Assembly (NCBI GenBank): GCA_018500005.2
Contig: JAHBAP020000488.1
Span: 1 to 5,836, forward strand
DNA length: 5,836 nt
Source: Mycobacterium sp.
Lineage (GTDB): Bacteria; Actinomycetota; Actinomycetes; Mycobacteriales; Mycobacteriaceae
Reading direction: 5' to 3'
Made by a program: the position numbers and the translations under genes. Below are positions 4,473-5,836 of the stretch, piece after piece. Within the stretch, counting starts at the first letter, position 1; every line of letters starts with the position of its first letter. Under the pieces are notes generated by a model that was given only the letters and a program-made list of their open reading frames with translations, was not told the DNA's origin and ran no database searches.

Positions 4473-5836
4473 TTGTCCATTCCCGAACTGCTCAAGACCA
4501 GGGCTGAGCAGCAGCCGAGCGACGTGGCCTACACGTTTCTCGACTACGACGTCGACCCGGCGGGATTCGAAGACACCGTCACCTGGTCCGAGCTCTACCA
4601 GCGGGTCCAGGCGGTGGCCGCGCGGTTGCTGCAGTGCGGATCGCCTGGTGACCGGGCTGCGATACTGGCCCCTCAGGGCCTGGACTACATCGTCGCGTTC
4701 TTCGGGGCCATGCATGCCGGTTTCATCGCCGTTCCGCTGCCGGTTCCGGCGCCCGGCGGACTGGACGAGCGGGTCGTAGGGGCGCTGCGGGACTCCGCTC
4801 CCGCGGTCATCCTGACGACGTCGGCCGTGGTGGCGGCTGTCGTGCCCTACGCGAGCGCCCGGCCCGGCGGATCGCTACCCGAGGTCGTCGAGGTCGACGC
4901 AGTTGACCCCTACATCAGTCCAGTGCCCGTGGCGCAGGTGCCGGATTCGGCGACCGCCTACCTGCAATACACCTCCGGATCCACCCGCCAACCGGCCGGC
5001 GTGGTCCTGACGCACAAGAACGTGATCGCCAACCTCGAGCAGATCCTCGGCGACTACGCCGAGCACATCCAAGGTGGTGCCCCCGCAGACGTCACGATGG
5101 TGTCCTGGTTGCCCTTCTACCACGACATGGGCCTGGTCATGGGCGTGCTGGCACCCTTGGTGGTGAACCGCCGCGGCGTGTTGATGAGCCCGCTGGGATT
5201 CCTCGGAAAACCTTCGCGCTGGATCCGGCAGCTGGCGATCAACCCGCACGCTTTCACCGCCGCCCCCAACTTCGGATTCGAACTGTCGGCCCGCCGCACC
5301 TCCGACGCGGACATGGCCGGACTGGACCTGAGCGGCTGCCTGGGCATCATCAGCGGCGCCGAGCGGGTTCACCCCAGCACACTGCATCGATTCAACGAGC
5401 GCTTCGCCAAGTTCGGGCTGCCGGTGTCGACCGTGCGGTCGTCCTACGGCCTGGCCGAGGCGACGGTGTACGTGGTGGCCTCGCCGGGCGGGCAGGCGCC
5501 CACCGAGGTGTGCTTCGACTCCGAGAAGCTGGCCGCCGGGCACGTCGAGGTGTGCGGCGCGGGCGGTTCGGAATTGGTGGGATGCGGTCGGCCCCGGTCG
5601 TCCGATGTGCGCATCGTCGACGCTGATACCGCGGCAGAACTGCCGGATGGCAAGGTCGGTGAGATCTGGGTGCACGGCGACCAGATCTCACCGGGGTACT
5701 GGCGTAATCCGGAACTGACCGCACGGACCTTCGGCGGCCAGCTGCCGCACCCCACGGAGGGAACCCCGAAGGGGCCGTGGTTGCGGACCGGCGACCTGGG
5801 TGCGATCTTCGACGGCGAGTTGTACATCATCGGCCG
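4473..5836 (+). CDS. Long-chain fatty-acyl-AMP ligase (FAAL, FadD26-like), 3' end outside window
   Basis: The 454 visible residues belong to the adenylate-forming superfamily. The enzyme would convert a long-chain fatty acid and ATP to acyl-AMP and pass the acyl group to an acyl carrier domain of a lipid polyketide synthase, rather than to CoA. Motifs: family N-terminus SIPELLKTRAEQQP (2-15), LAPQGLDYIVAF (65-76), P-loop YTSGSTRQPAG (166-176), SWLPFYHDMGL (211-221), AAPNFGFELSARR (263-275), SYGLAEATVYV (324-334), GEIWVHGDQISPGYW (396-410) and LRTGDLG (437-443, with ATP-ribose-binding D441). The stretch around 335-361 lies where FAALs carry their characteristic insertion. Wording throughout is close to FadD26/FadD28-type proteins. 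The start is TTG with GGAG 7 nt upstream; no ATG or GTG keeps the conserved N-terminal helix. About 125-130 residues, including the C-terminal domain with the catalytic Lys, should lie beyond the edge. The preceding TesA-like gene mirrors the tesA...fadD26 neighbourhood of the DIM locus. The exact paralog is not assigned. Confidence 0.9.
   Translation, partial: MSIPELLKTRAEQQPSDVAYTFLDYDVDPAGFEDTVTWSELYQRVQAVAARLLQCGSPGDRAAILAPQGLDYIVAFFGAMHAGFIAVPLPVPAPGGLDERVVGALRDSAPAVILTTSAVVAAVVPYASARPGGSLPEVVEVDAVDPYISPVPVAQVPDSATAYLQYTSGSTRQPAGVVLTHKNVIANLEQILGDYAEHIQGGAPADVTMVSWLPFYHDMGLVMGVLAPLVVNRRGVLMSPLGFLGKPSRWIRQLAINPHAFTAAPNFGFELSARRTSDADMAGLDLSGCLGIISGAERVHPSTLHRFNERFAKFGLPVSTVRSSYGLAEATVYVVASPGGQAPTEVCFDSEKLAAGHVEVCGAGGSELVGCGRPRSSDVRIVDADTAAELPDGKVGEIWVHGDQISPGYWRNPELTARTFGGQLPHPTEGTPKGPWLRTGDLGAIFDGELYIIG

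Overview
The window carries only plus-strand genes at high G+C and reads as actinobacterial DNA. Most of it (from about position 265 to the end) looks mycobacterial: a DUF3097 protein, an AtsA/AtsD-type sulfatase, a TesA-like type II thioesterase and a FadD26-like fatty-acyl-AMP ligase. The first ~260 bases hold the 3' end of infA (IF-1) and the 5' part of rpmJ (ribosomal protein L36), which normally lead into rpsM-rpsK-rpsD-rpoA-rplQ. Here that order is broken. After 25 codons the rpmJ frame runs, in frame, into the C-terminal ~215 residues of DUF3097, and no further ribosomal genes follow.

Layout: infA 3' end (2-145); chimeric L36/DUF3097 ORF (190-912); 114-bp gap with an inverted repeat and a possible -10 box; Tat-exported lipoprotein arylsulfatase (1027-3558); 70-bp gap with a -10 box placed exactly for a leaderless transcript; TesA-like thioesterase (3629-4330); 142-bp gap with two hairpins; fatty-acyl-AMP ligase from an unusual TTG start (4473), cut by the right edge before its C-terminal domain.

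The right-hand genes make biological sense together. Fatty-acyl-AMP ligases activate long-chain fatty acids and pass them to the acyl carrier domain of a lipid-forming polyketide synthase. TesA-type thioesterases edit or release chains on such synthases. In M. tuberculosis, tesA lies close to fadD26 at the start of the DIM/PGL wax-lipid locus. A polyketide synthase is therefore expected just beyond the right edge. The sulfatase should act outside the membrane and may or may not belong to the same pathway.

The observation most in need of checking is the rpmJ/DUF3097 junction. It could be a real rearrangement through short shared sequence or an assembly/amplification chimera, and the IF-1 and L36 sequences do not look typically mycobacterial. 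No CRISPR array, tRNA, rRNA, transposase or phage gene was seen. Every similarity statement here comes from recalled family sequences, not from a search.
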